Part shown: piece after piece, positions 14,557 to 24,051 of the stretch
Layout of the letters: each line of letters opens with the position of its first letter
Numbering within the stretch: the first letter of the stretch is position 1
Origin: Sulfuritalea sp.
GTDB taxonomy: Bacteria > Pseudomonadota > Gammaproteobacteria > Burkholderiales > Rhodocyclaceae
Assembly (NCBI GenBank): GCA_016712985.1
Contig: JADJQA010000002.1
Coordinates: 62,001 to 126,000 of the forward strand
Direction of reading: 5' to 3'
DNA: 64,000 bases
Made by a program: the position numbers and the translations under genes
Notes under the pieces: model-generated
Database searches by the model: none
What the model saw: only the letters and a program-made list of their open reading frames with translations
What the model was told of the DNA's origin: nothing

Positions 14557-16812
14557 ATGAGTCATGATCCATTCAACGCCCTGCGGGAATTCCCCCTGGG
14601 GTCCGGGAAGACCGGCAAGTTTCATTCGCTGCCGGCACTCGAACAGGCCATGATGGGCAAGGTTTCGCGTCTGCCGATTTCGATTCGCATCGTGCTCGAA
14701 TCGGTGCTGCGCAACTGCGACGGCAAGAAGGTCACCGAAGAGCATGTCCGGCAACTGGCCAACTGGGCGCCCGGCGCCCGGCGGGTCGACGAGATTCCCT
14801 TCGTCGTCGCGCGCGTGGTGCTGCAGGCCTTCGACACCTTCCGCGTGGTGCCGCCGGGCATCGGCATCGTTCATCAGGTGAATCTCGAGTACCTGGCGCG
14901 CGGCGTGCACCAGAAACAGGTCGGCAAGGAGACGATCGTCTATCCCGACACCCTGGTCGGCACCGACAGCCACACCATCGATGATCAATGGCATCGGCGT
15001 GGTCGGCTGGGGTGTCGGCGGCATCGAGGCGGAAGCCGCGATGCTGGGCCAGCCCATGTGTTTCCTTACCCCGGACGTGGTCGGTTTCGAGCTATCGGGT
15101 CGGCTGCGGGAGGGTTGCACCGCCACCGATCTGGTGCTCACCATCACCGAGCAGTTGCGCAAGGAGAAGGTGGTGGGGAAATTCGTCGAGTTTTACGGTG
15201 AAGGCGTCGAGGCGCTGACCTTGGCCGACCGCGCGACCATCGCCAACATGGCCCCGGAGTATGGGGCCACGATGGGATTCTTCCCCGTGGACCAGGCGAC
15301 GCTTGACTACTTCGAGGGCACCGGCCGCAGCGCCGCGGAGATCGACGCTTTCGTTGCGTATTTCAAGGCGCAGGGCCTGTACGGCGTACCCATGCCGGGG
15401 CAGTTCGACTACAGCCAGGTGGTCAAGCTTGACCTCGGCGCCGTCACGCCCTCGCTCGCGGGACCCAAGCGCCCGCAGGACCGGATCGAGCTCGGCAAGG
15501 TCAAATCCACCTTTGTCGATCTCTTCGGCAAACCGGCGGACGAGAACGGCTTTTCCAAGAGCGCCGAGAACCTGAACCTGAGAAACTCGGTTTCCCGGTC
15601 ACCGCCTACGGTTGCACCACCTGCATCGGCAATTCCGGCGACCTGACGCCCGCGCTGAATCAGGTGATCCAGGAAAACGATCTGGTCTGTGCCGCGGTGC
15701 TCTCGGGCAACCGCAACTTCGAGGCGCGCATCCATCCCGCCATCAAGGCAAATTTCCTCGCCTCGCCCCCGCTGGTGGTGGCCTACGCGATCGCCGGAAG
15801 CGTGCTCCGGGACTTGATGACCGAGCCGCTGGTCAAGGGCAGCGGCGGCAGGGAGGTGTGGATCGGCGACGTCTGGCCGTCGAGCGCCGAAGTGCAGGCG
15901 CTGATGAAACTGGCGATGGACCCCGGCAGCTACATCGCCAATTACCGGAAGCTCACGCGCCCCGGCGACCTGTGGAGCGACGTACCCTCGGCGCAGGGTC
16001 AGGTCTATGACTGGCCGAAATCCACCTACATCGCCGAGCCGCCGTTCTTCAGGGACTTCAGCATGGTGCCGCAGTCGGCACAGGGCAACATCCGCGGCGC
16101 GCGGGCACTCGGCGTGTTCGGCGACTCGATCACCACCGACCACATCAGCCCCGCCGGCACCATCAAGGTGGGCTCCCCCGCCGGGCAGTACCTGGTCGAC
16201 CACGGCGTCGGGAAGGCCGATTTCAACAGCTACGGCTCGCGCCGCGGCAACCACGAGGTGATGATCCGCGGCAGCTTCGCCAATGTGCGCATCAAGAACC
16301 TCATGATCCCGCCGCGCGAGGACGGCACCCGCGTGGAAGGAGGGATGACGCTGTTCCAGCCATCGGGGAAGCAGATGTTCATTTACGACGCGGCGATGAA
16401 CTACATCGCCCAGGGCACGCCCACCGTGGTATTCGGCGGCGAGGAGTACGGCACCGGCTCGTCCCGCGACTGGGCGGCCAAGGGTATGCAGTTGCTGGGC
16501 GTCAAAGCGGTGGTCGCCCGCAGTTTCGAGCGCATCCACCGCTCCAACCTGGTGGGCATGGGCGTGTTGCCCTTGCAGTTCAAGGGCGCCGACTCGGTCG
16601 AGTCGATCGGCATCAAGGGCAACGAGGAATTCGACATCGTCGGCCTCGACGACATCCGTCCGCAGATGGAGGCAATCCTGGTGATCAGGCGCGGCGACGG
16701 CTCGCGCCGGGAAGTACCCTTGCTGTGTCGCATCGACACCCCGGTCGAGGTCGACTACTACCGGCCTGGCGGCATACTGCCCTATGTCCTGCGCGCCCTG
16801 ATGACGGGTTAG
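14557..16812 (+). pseudogene. acnA: Aconitate hydratase A with two internal deletions and frameshifts
   Basis: It has a strong SD (AGAGGGAG) and opens MSHDPFNALREFPLGSGKTG; the last ~380 codons are intact to RALMTG. Two blocks normally present are missing: about 75 residues between VVARVVLQ and AFDTFRVVPPG, and about 70 residues between NLNL and KLGFPVTAYGCTTCIGNSGD. The second gap removes the SCTNTSNP motif with the first 4Fe-4S cysteine, while CTTC remains. There is also an extra base near GTDSHT/MINGIG (about 14980). The product could not be an active TCA-cycle enzyme as read. Confidence 0.85.
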
Positions 16813-16860
16813 TCGAACGCCAGACCTTCCAGCCACTTCATCCCGCGGAGAACCAGTCCC

Positions 16861-17948
16861 ATGCCCAACACTCGAAACGCGAATGCCGTCCGCCTGGAGT
16901 TCTCGCCCGGCTCCCTGGTTCAATCCAACCTGTCGGGCGCGGCCTTCACCGGGGACTGGCTCTGGGTGGCCGGCGACGAAGCCTGCGGCATAGACCGCCT
17001 GCGCCGCCTCGATCCCGTGGGGCGCGAGGCCTTGCGCTTCGGCGAGGTGCGTGATTTCCCGCTGGCCGATTTGCTGGACCTGCCCGGCACGGCCGGGGAA
17101 GAGGCCGACCTGGAAGGCATGGCCGTCGCCGATGGCTTCCTCTGGGTGGTGGGCTCGCATGGCCTGAAGCGCAAGAACGCCAAGCCGGACTGGGACCATG
17201 CCGAAAACGCCAGGCGGCTGGCGAAGCTCGCTCTCGACGGCAATCGCCGTCTGCTGGCCTGCCTGCCGATCGAGCCCAACCCCAATGGCGAGCCCTGCCT
17301 GGTGCGACAGGCGACGGACGGACGGCGGGCGCTGCGCCTGAAGGGTGATTTCCGAACGAACCTGCTCACCCGTGCGCTCGGCGATGACCCGCACTTCGGT
17401 CCCTACATGGCGATCCCAGGCAAGGACAACGGCTTCGACATCGAAGGTCTGGCCGTGGACGGCCGCCGGTTGCGCTCGGCTTGCGCGGCCCGGTGCTGCG
17501 CGGCTGGTCGGCGCTGCTCGAAATCGCGGTCGAGAGCCGTGGTGATGAACTGCGCCTGGCGCCCCTGGACGACAGCGGCACGCTGATCCGCAAACACTTC
17601 CTGCAGCTCGAGGGCCTGGGCGTGCGGGACCTGCACTTCTCCGGCGATGACCTCTACATCCTGGCCGGTCCGACGATGGTGCTGAACGGCGATATCCGCG
17701 TCTTCAAGTGGCCTGCAGCCAGGCCCTTGCTCGCGGCCAACCGCGACCCGGTGCGCTTCGAGGCGGCGCTGACCGGGTCGGTCTCGCTGCCTCATGGGCG
17801 CGGCACCAACCGCGCCGAGGCGATTTGCGACCTGCCAACGGCCCTGTCGGGTGGCAAGGCGAGCTGGCTCGTGCTGTACGACGCACCGGGCGCCGATCGC
17901 AAGGAAGGCGAGCACACCGTCTTCGGTGACCTGCTGCGCCACGATTGA
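16861..17948 (+). pseudogene. DUF3616 domain protein, one frameshift
   Basis: The first frame, MPNTRNANAVRLEFSPGSLV to GKDNGFDIEGLAVDGRRL, continues after a one-base change near 17472 as LGLRGPVLRGWSALLEIAVE to FGDLLRHD-stop. Corrected, it is about 362 residues and matches DUF3616, a beta-propeller-like family of unknown function. GGAG precedes the ATG. It sits 48 bp after acnA and 32 bp before the kinase-like gene, so one transcript is likely. Confidence 0.75.
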
Positions 17949-17980
17949 GATCCCTGGACCCGGTCTGACCCGAGCGTCCC

Positions 17981-18979
17981 ATGGCTGTCTGCCCCGAGAT
18001 CGACCCGGCGTCACCGCTGCAGTTCGTCGTCAATGCGGCAGCGGGCAGCAGCGACGCGGACTCGAAGCGCGAAGTCATCGAAGCCGCGCTGCGGGCTGGC
18101 CGACGGCGCGGGGATTTGCTGTTCTGCCGCCCCACCGAGCTGGTTCGGGTGGCGCATGAGGCTGCGGCAAGGGCCGTGTCAGCCCGCACGGCCGTGGTCG
18201 CCGTCGGCGGCGACGGCACCCTCAACACGGTGGCGCAGGCCGCGCACGCCGCGGGCTGCGCCATGGGGGTGGTGCCGCAGGGCACGTTCAACTACTTTGC
18301 CCGAACGCATGGCATCCCGGCGGATCCGTCCGAGGCCGCAGGCCTGCTGCTGCGTGTGGCGCCGGCGCCGGTCCAGGTGGCCGGCATCAACGACCGCGTG
18401 TTCCTGGTAAATGCCAGCCTCGGGCTCTACCCCGACCTGCTGGAAGACCGCGAAGCCTACAAAGCGCGTTTCGGCCGCAGCCGCTGGGTGGCGTTTGTGG
18501 CGGCCTGTGCGACGCTGCTGCGCGCACAACGCCGGCTGCGACTGCACATCGCAATGGGCGGCACGGTTCGCGACATGCAGGCCTTGACGCTCTTCGTGGG
18601 CAACAACCGGCTGCAACTGCAGCAGTTCGGTGCGGAGCCGGAGGACACCCTGGCCGGCACGCCTGGCGCAGGCAGCATCGCCGCGCTGATGCTGCGACCC
18701 ATCGGAACGCTGTCGATGATCCGGCTGATGCTGCACGGCGCGATGGGTACGCTCGGCGAAGCGCAGAGCGTGGAGCGCTTCGAGTTCCACCACATGGTGG
18801 TCAGGCCGACGCTCGCACCGGGCCGCCGTTTGGTCAAGGTGGCCTTTGACGGTGAGGTGATGAAGATGCGCGCGCCGCTCGACTTCCGCGTGCTCGCCAA
18901 GCCCTTGTACCTGCTGATGCCCCCGCGCAATCAAGCCGCGTCGGGCGCCGCAAGCGACACCGGGGAAACGGGCGGATGA
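17981..18979 (+). CDS. Diacylglycerol/sphingosine kinase-like lipid kinase
   Basis: The 332-residue protein carries the kinase motif AVGGDGTLNTVAQAAHAAG at about residue 72 and the GTFNYFARTHGIP block. These define the DAGK catalytic fold (YegS/DgkB type) that phosphorylates lipid alcohols with ATP. The C-terminal beta-sandwich includes VAFDGEVMKMRAPLDFRVL. The frame is intact. The stop overlaps the next start in an ATGA, so it is coupled to the metallophosphoesterase. A lipid kinase and phosphatase pair is an attractive but unproven idea. Confidence 0.88.
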   Translation: MAVCPEIDPASPLQFVVNAAAGSSDADSKREVIEAALRAGRRRGDLLFCRPTELVRVAHEAAARAVSARTAVVAVGGDGTLNTVAQAAHAAGCAMGVVPQGTFNYFARTHGIPADPSEAAGLLLRVAPAPVQVAGINDRVFLVNASLGLYPDLLEDREAYKARFGRSRWVAFVAACATLLRAQRRLRLHIAMGGTVRDMQALTLFVGNNRLQLQQFGAEPEDTLAGTPGAGSIAALMLRPIGTLSMIRLMLHGAMGTLGEAQSVERFEFHHMVVRPTLAPGRRLVKVAFDGEVMKMRAPLDFRVLAKPLYLLMPPRNQAASGAASDTGETGG

Positions 18980-19773
18980 GCGTCCTGCTGCAGATCTCGG
19001 ACCCGCACTTCGGCACCGAACAGCCGCCGGTCGTCGAAGCGCTGGTGGCGCTGGCCCGGCAGCAGCGGCCCGATCTGCTCGTGCTCTCGGGCGACATCAC
19101 GCAGCGCGCGCGGCCGGCGCAGTTCCGGGTGGCCCGCGCCTTCATGCAGCGTTTGGGCGCGCCGGTGCTGGCGGTTCCGGGCAACCACGACATTCCGCTG
19201 TTTGACCTGTGGGCACGCCTGCGCCGGCCCTATGCGCGGCACATCGCTGCGTTCGGTGACGATCTCGAACCCGTGCACTCCTCGCCTGACCTGATGGTGG
19301 TCTGCGTCAACACCACCCGGGCCTGGCGGCACAAGCATGGCGAGGTATCGGGGCTTCAGGTCGACCGCGTCGCCCGGCTGCTCGCGGGCGCCGGTGCCGC
19401 ACAGTTGCGCGTGGTGGTGGTGCACCAGCCCGTGGCCGTGACGCGCGCCGAAGATGTGCCGAACCGGCTGCGCGGGCACGCCGCCGCACTGCAGCGCTGG
19501 GCCGCCGCCGGCGCCGACCTCGTCATGGGCGGGCACATCCACCTGCCCTACGTGATGGCGCTTCACGGCCTGGCGCGGCCGATGTGGGCAGTGCAGGCCG
19601 GCACGGCGGTCTCGTCGCGGGTGCGCCGGGGTGTGCCGAACTCGGTGAACCTGCTGCGCTGGGGCACGGATTCATCCCCGGGCTGCTGCGTCATAGAGCA
19701 ATGGGACTTCTCGGCTGCCGAGCTGGCCTTTGTTCGCGCCGGGCTTACCGAACTCCGGCCACGCAGGGAATGA
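18976..19773 (+). CDS. Calcineurin-type metallophosphoesterase
   Basis: The 265-residue protein has all the metal motifs in order: ISDPHFG at the N-terminus, LSGDITQ at ~38, VPGNHD at ~72, VVVVHQP and MGGHIHLPY. This matches class III cyclic-nucleotide or phospholipid phosphoesterases (CpdA-like). The substrate is not evident. Translation overlaps the end of the lipid-kinase gene by 4 bases. No signal peptide is seen, so it is cytoplasmic. Confidence 0.9.
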   Translation: MSVLLQISDPHFGTEQPPVVEALVALARQQRPDLLVLSGDITQRARPAQFRVARAFMQRLGAPVLAVPGNHDIPLFDLWARLRRPYARHIAAFGDDLEPVHSSPDLMVVCVNTTRAWRHKHGEVSGLQVDRVARLLAGAGAAQLRVVVVHQPVAVTRAEDVPNRLRGHAAALQRWAAAGADLVMGGHIHLPYVMALHGLARPMWAVQAGTAVSSRVRRGVPNSVNLLRWGTDSSPGCCVIEQWDFSAAELAFVRAGLTELRPRRE

Positions 19774-19805
19774 ACCTTTAGGGAGACACTGATTAAGTAC
19801 CAAAT

Positions 19806-19874
19806 CGTCATTCCGGCGAACGCCGGAATCCATGCGAATCAAGGTACTGGACACCGGCATTCGCCGGTGTGACG
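19806..19874. repeat. 69-bp palindromic (REP/MITE-like) repeat
   Basis: The unit begins CGTCATTCCGGCGAACGCCG and ends with a near-inverse arm, CCGGCATTCGCCGGTGTGAC then G. Each arm is itself a hairpin (CCGGCG/CGCCGG). It lies 32 bp after the metallophosphoesterase gene and may act as its transcript end. Related arms occur near 32885. Confidence 0.75.
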
Positions 19875-19984
19875 GCTTATTCAGCGCTTCCTTAGCCCAT
19901 GTTTGTCGGCCGTCTCAAAAACTCTCGAAGCATCAAGCAGATGCACCAAAAAAATTTCGCGAGTGGCGCTACATTGGCGTTGTG

Positions 19985-21827
19985 GGGAGTCAGGAGATCA
20001 GTTTTCTGAACACCTCCGGGCCGGTGAGCCAGGCCAAGAGCATCATAAATCTGCAGGAGATCGGGCTCGGGGCGCGTGGCCTTGCGCACATGCAAGGTGC
20101 GGTTGTCCCTCTGCACGAAGCTGGCCGTGACGCGGCGCTGCACCGCCAGCACCTCGCGCAAACTGGACCAGGAGTCGTGGATGCCCTTTGGCCCTCAAGC
20201 GCCGGCGAATCGTCTGGACGAGTTGATAGGCCAGCACCGAGATGAACAGATGGCCGTCGGAGCGTTCCTCCTTCGAATGGAAGATCGGACGCAACCCCAG
20301 TTCCCCCTTCAGGCTGCGGAACACCGCCTCAAGATCCGTCAGCATCATGTAGGTACGCCACAACCGCTCGGCATCCCAGGATAGTTCGTTGCTGCGCAAA
20401 CAATAGACCCCCGGATCGGTCAGCATCGTGCCGGGGACAGGCGTCTTCTCCCCAGCGCAAGGCCGTAACCGCCTGGCCAGCCGCATCGGTCTCCAGAGTC
20501 ACCGTGTAATGCTGTCCCGCACCGCGACTGGCCGCCTTCAGACGTCCGATGCGTTCCTGAAGGTGATCCGGACGCTTCTCCCCACGCGCGGTCGTCAGTC
20601 CATTGGCCAGTTTCGTCAGGCCCGCCTCGAAGCGGGTGCAGAAGCGCGTCATGATCCTGGTCTCTTCTGCGCCCGACCGGGCGAACGGCAATGCAGCCGC
20701 ACCTCCTGTCCATCCTCGGAGAGTTCCCGCACCACATGGATTGTCTCCTCACCGGCGGACACGAGATCAATCGCCCCCTCAGCGTCAAAGCGACGCTCGC
20801 GCTCGCGGCTCACCACCAGATAGCGATACCCGTGTTCCACAAGCCACACCAGATTCGCCGCCGTGGCAATGCCCCGGTCCATGATCACCAAAGCTCCGGC
20901 CGGCGCCGCCAGACCGATCAGCATTCCCTCCAAGGTACGGCACTCCACCGCATTGCCGGCGAAGACCCGCGAGCGGCGGATGAAGCCGCTGCCATCACAG
21001 ACCACGCCCAGGGGTCAGCAGCGGGCAGTCACTGCGCTTCTCCTTCGAACGGCCTCGTGCCGCCTTGGGATTCGCCGCCGCCGCGCCTTCGAAATAGGTG
21101 TTGGTCAGGTCGTACAACGTCACGCTCGCCTCCAGACCGAACAGCGTTTCGATCCGGGGCAAACAGCCGGGTCTCGATCTCCTCGCGGTGCTTCATCAAC
21201 AGGTCCGAGGCGCGATACAGGCGCGACAGCGGGCAGCGCCGCCAGATCCACCTCCAGCAGATCGCCCAGACCGCTCGTTGCCGTCAGCCAGCGATGACTG
21301 GCCAACTCCGACCCCGGTACCGCCATGCGGGCGATGATCGAGCCGACAATGGCGGTGCGCATCACGCCGTTGATCCCCAGCGAATCGAGCAGCGGCTCGA
21401 AGGCCAGTTCGCGCATCGCCGCCAGGGCGACGTGCTCAACGCCGATGGAGCGCGGCTGGCTGAATTCCATGCTGTCCGGATCGACCTCGACAAAGGCGGC
21501 GGCCGACGCGGCCGACGCGGCGGTTGCCGTACTGGACGACGTCGCTGCGCCGCCTTGGGCCACCAGCCGGGCAAAACAATGCTGGGCGTACCGCTCCACG
21601 CTCTCCATAACCGCCATCGGCATCAGTGCCTGCTGCCCGGACAAGAGCTGTTCGAGGCGCGCACACAGATCCGGCCAGCGTTCCTTGGCCAGAGGGAAAT
21701 GGCGTCCGAGATTGAGCAGGGTGACCTGTCGTACCTTGCCGCCGACACGGCGGCTCTCCACCAGGCGGTGGGTGATATAGGTTTCGCCCGTCGTGCTGTT
21801 GCGGGTCGGCGTGGTACGGATGAACAT
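19985..21827 (-). pseudogene. IS1634-family transposase, multiply frameshifted
   Basis: It starts MFIRTTPTRNSTTGETYITH, RLVESRRVGGKVRQVTLLNL, the hallmark N-terminus of IS1634-type DDE transposases. Later family blocks appear in other frames: VIMDRGIATAANLVWLVEHG, MLTDLEAVFRSLKGELGLRP, HLFISVLAYQLVQTIRRRL and IYDALGLAHRPGG. At least four frame changes separate them. A 12-bp sequence TGGC(A/G)CTACATT flanks the gene in direct orientation (19964 and 21881). The element is dead as read. Confidence 0.8.
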
Positions 21828-22164
21828 GCCCGCAAGCGTAACGCAAAAAGCAGGCCGGAAACCGCCCGAAACACCGATTATGGCACTACATTTTAGCGGA
21901 AAATCGGGCCGCTAATAAAATCAATGAGTTATGGAATTCGACCCCGCGGGAAACCGCGATTTATGACGCCTGTTTACAAACTCGGGTTAGATGGATGCTT
22001 GCGAGGCGCCCAGTTTCTTGTCGACCGGCGCGTCGCGCGTCGCCTCATGCTGTCTGAGCCTGAATGCATTTCCGGCGCCGCCGCCGCCAGCGCCGACTCT
22101 TGGCGCGGCAGTTTGTGCGACTGGACGACGATGTAATCGGTCGATTATAGGTCTCCCCTTGCTT
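21828..22164. other. Gap with no recognised gene
   Basis: About 340 bp between the IS1634 gene and the HigB-like toxin remnant. Short open frames exist on both strands but none has a family motif, a good ribosome-binding site or a convincing composition. It probably contains the outer end of the insertion sequence. Confidence 0.4.
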
Positions 22165-22471
22165 TCGATCAAACCTCTTGCCGAACTTCCGGCGTGGCTT
22201 GGAGTGAGGCGTGCCTGATGTGACGGTTCGCAGTGTCGTTGTCGCACGGATCAGCGCCTGAACTGGGTTTGAAGGGCGTGACGTCGAACCCGTGAGCGTA
22301 GGGGTGTCGGAACTGCGCATTGATTGGGGCGCAGGCTGGCGTGTCTATTTCTACCAGCGCGTAACGCAACTGATCGTGTTGCTTGCGGGCGGTTTCTAAA
22401 CGCGGGTCAAAAAGCGCGATATCAAACGCGCTGAGGCCTCGTTGGCAGTGCTGACTGATTGGAGGAAAGGA
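22165..22471 (+). pseudogene. HigB/RelE-like addiction toxin, frameshifted
   Basis: Reading across frames gives LAELPAWL, then DVTVRSVVVARIS, then VEPVSVGVSELRIDWGAGWR, VYFYQR.TQLIVLLAGG and KRDIKRAEA. This is the pattern of small RelE-fold killer proteins (GVSELRID.G.GYRVYF....I.LL.GG.K..Q..DI..A). Three or more indels or stops break it. It is directly followed by its antidote gene, whose SD lies inside this gene's end. Confidence 0.7.
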
Positions 22472-22473
22472 AC

Positions 22474-22814
22474 ATGGCCAAACGCACTGGCGCGACCGAG
22501 CTACCGAATCCTGGACGCCGCTGCCGTTCTCGATACTGAGGACGCTATCGCAGCTTATTTGACCGACATCCGACGGCGAACGATCCGGCCGCCCTGCGTG
22601 CCGCAGCGCTTGGAGACATTGCTCGCACGTGTGGCATGAGCGATACTTCGCCAAGGCATCCGGCATTAGTCGCGAGGCACTGTGGCTGGGCTATGCCAGT
22701 GCCCCGAGGCGCAACCGCGCTTCGAGACCGTCAGCCGCGTCTACGCCGCGCTGGGGAGTCAAACTGGTGGCAAAGGCCATGCATCCCCTGACACTGCGCG
22801 CACGAAGACCCTGA
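22474..22814 (+). pseudogene. HTH-type antidote of the HigB-like pair, frameshifted
   Basis: An excellent SD (GGAGGAAAGG) precedes ATG GCC AAA CGC. The family sequence is then scattered over frames: VLDTEDAIAAYLTD, DPAALRAAALGDIARTCGMS, FAKASGISREALWLGY and GVKLVAKAMHP. These are the blocks of the addiction-module antidote proteins with an Xre-like HTH that pair with RelE-type toxins. Several indels prevent a functional product as read. Confidence 0.7.
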
Positions 22815-22834
22815 ATCCCGTCTAGTCATCCGGA

Positions 22835-23910
22835 ATGCATCTGCTGGTCGATATTTCAGCCCACGGCCTGGGCCACCGGCGCAGACCGCGCCGGTGCTTG
22901 ATGCCCTTCGCGCACTGGCGCCCGACCTGCGCCTGACGGCGCAGCGCGCTGCCGCGCGAACGGCTGGGCGCAGCGCATCGGCGCTGGTTTCGCCACGTGC
23001 CTGGAGGCGCGATTTCGGCTTTGTGATGTCAAACGCGGTCGAGGTCGATCTGGCCGCCAGCGAGCGCGCTACCGCGAGTTCCACGCCGGTGGCCGCAGCG
23101 AGCCGCGGCCGAGGCGGCTTGGTTGCGGGGGCATCACGGCGTCGATGCGCTGCTCACCAATGTCGCCTACCTGGCGCGGGGGCAGCCGCCGCTGCCGGAA
23201 TTCCGGCGGCATCCCTATGCTCGCTGAACTGGGCCGACCTTGTTTGCCCATTACCGGCGGCGAGCCGCGGGCCGCCGAGATCCACGCCCAGATGCTGGCG
23301 GCCTACAACGCCGGCCTGGGGTTCCTGCGCGTCACGCCTGGGCCGCCGATGGCGGGATATGTCGAGGCGACATCGAGATCGGGCCGATAGCGCGCATCGG
23401 CCGCCGCGACCGCGCAGACGTGGCGCAGCGGCTCGATCTCGCAAAGCGAACGCTGATTCTGCCGGGCCACGGGCGGCATCGAAGTTTCCTGCCGCTGCAA
23501 GACTGGCCGCGCACCCCGGCCTGAACTGGCTGGTGCCGGGCGAGTTGCAGATCGGGCGATGACGTGCGCAGCATCGACGTGCCGGCGCTGAGCTTCAGCG
23601 GCCTGCTCGCCGGCGTCGACGCGGTAATCACCAAGCCCGGCTACGGGACCTTGTCGAGGCAGCGTGCAGGGGCATCCCGATCCTGTATCTGGAGCGCGAC
23701 GACGGCCGGAGACGCCCCATTTCTGCTGGCGGCGTGGCTTGCGCTGCACGCCGGAGCCCAAGTCCTGACGCGCGTACCCAACTGGCGAGCGGGAATTTCA
23801 TCGATTTGCTGCAAGGGTCGGCGCCACCGGCACCTGCCTTGCCCGGGCCAAGGGTGCTGATGAAGCGGCGCACTGGCTGAGGCGGGCATTCGGGTTGAGG
23901 GCTCGTAATA
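22835..23910 (+). pseudogene. Glycosyltransferase-like protein, multiply frameshifted
   Basis: It opens MHLLVDISAHGLGH. Coherent blocks then appear in different frames: PVLDALRALAPDLRLT, HGVDALLTNVAYLA, AAEIHAQMLAAYNAG, IGPIARIGRRDR, GLNWLVPGELQIG and AVITKPGYGT. The arrangement resembles a GT-B type nucleotide-sugar transferase, with KPGYGT resembling the donor-binding loop. At least six indels occur. A broken pbpC follows on the same strand. The exact family is uncertain. Confidence 0.55.
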
Positions 23911-24051
23911 AATCCACTGCGCGTGGCGGATCGGGCTTGGGCGGTGTCGGCCATCCCCAGCGTACGGAACGCACATTCCGGTAGCTGTGCTCCGGTCAGC
24001 AACCCGCTGCGGCCCGCTCGTGCCAGGATTTCTCCACGGTTTCTGCGCTGA

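Noticed and set aside
15409..17394. 661-codon open frame antisense to acnA and the DUF3616 gene
   Set aside because: It crosses two recognised genes and has no recognisable domain. Its composition is that of a reverse-strand shadow.
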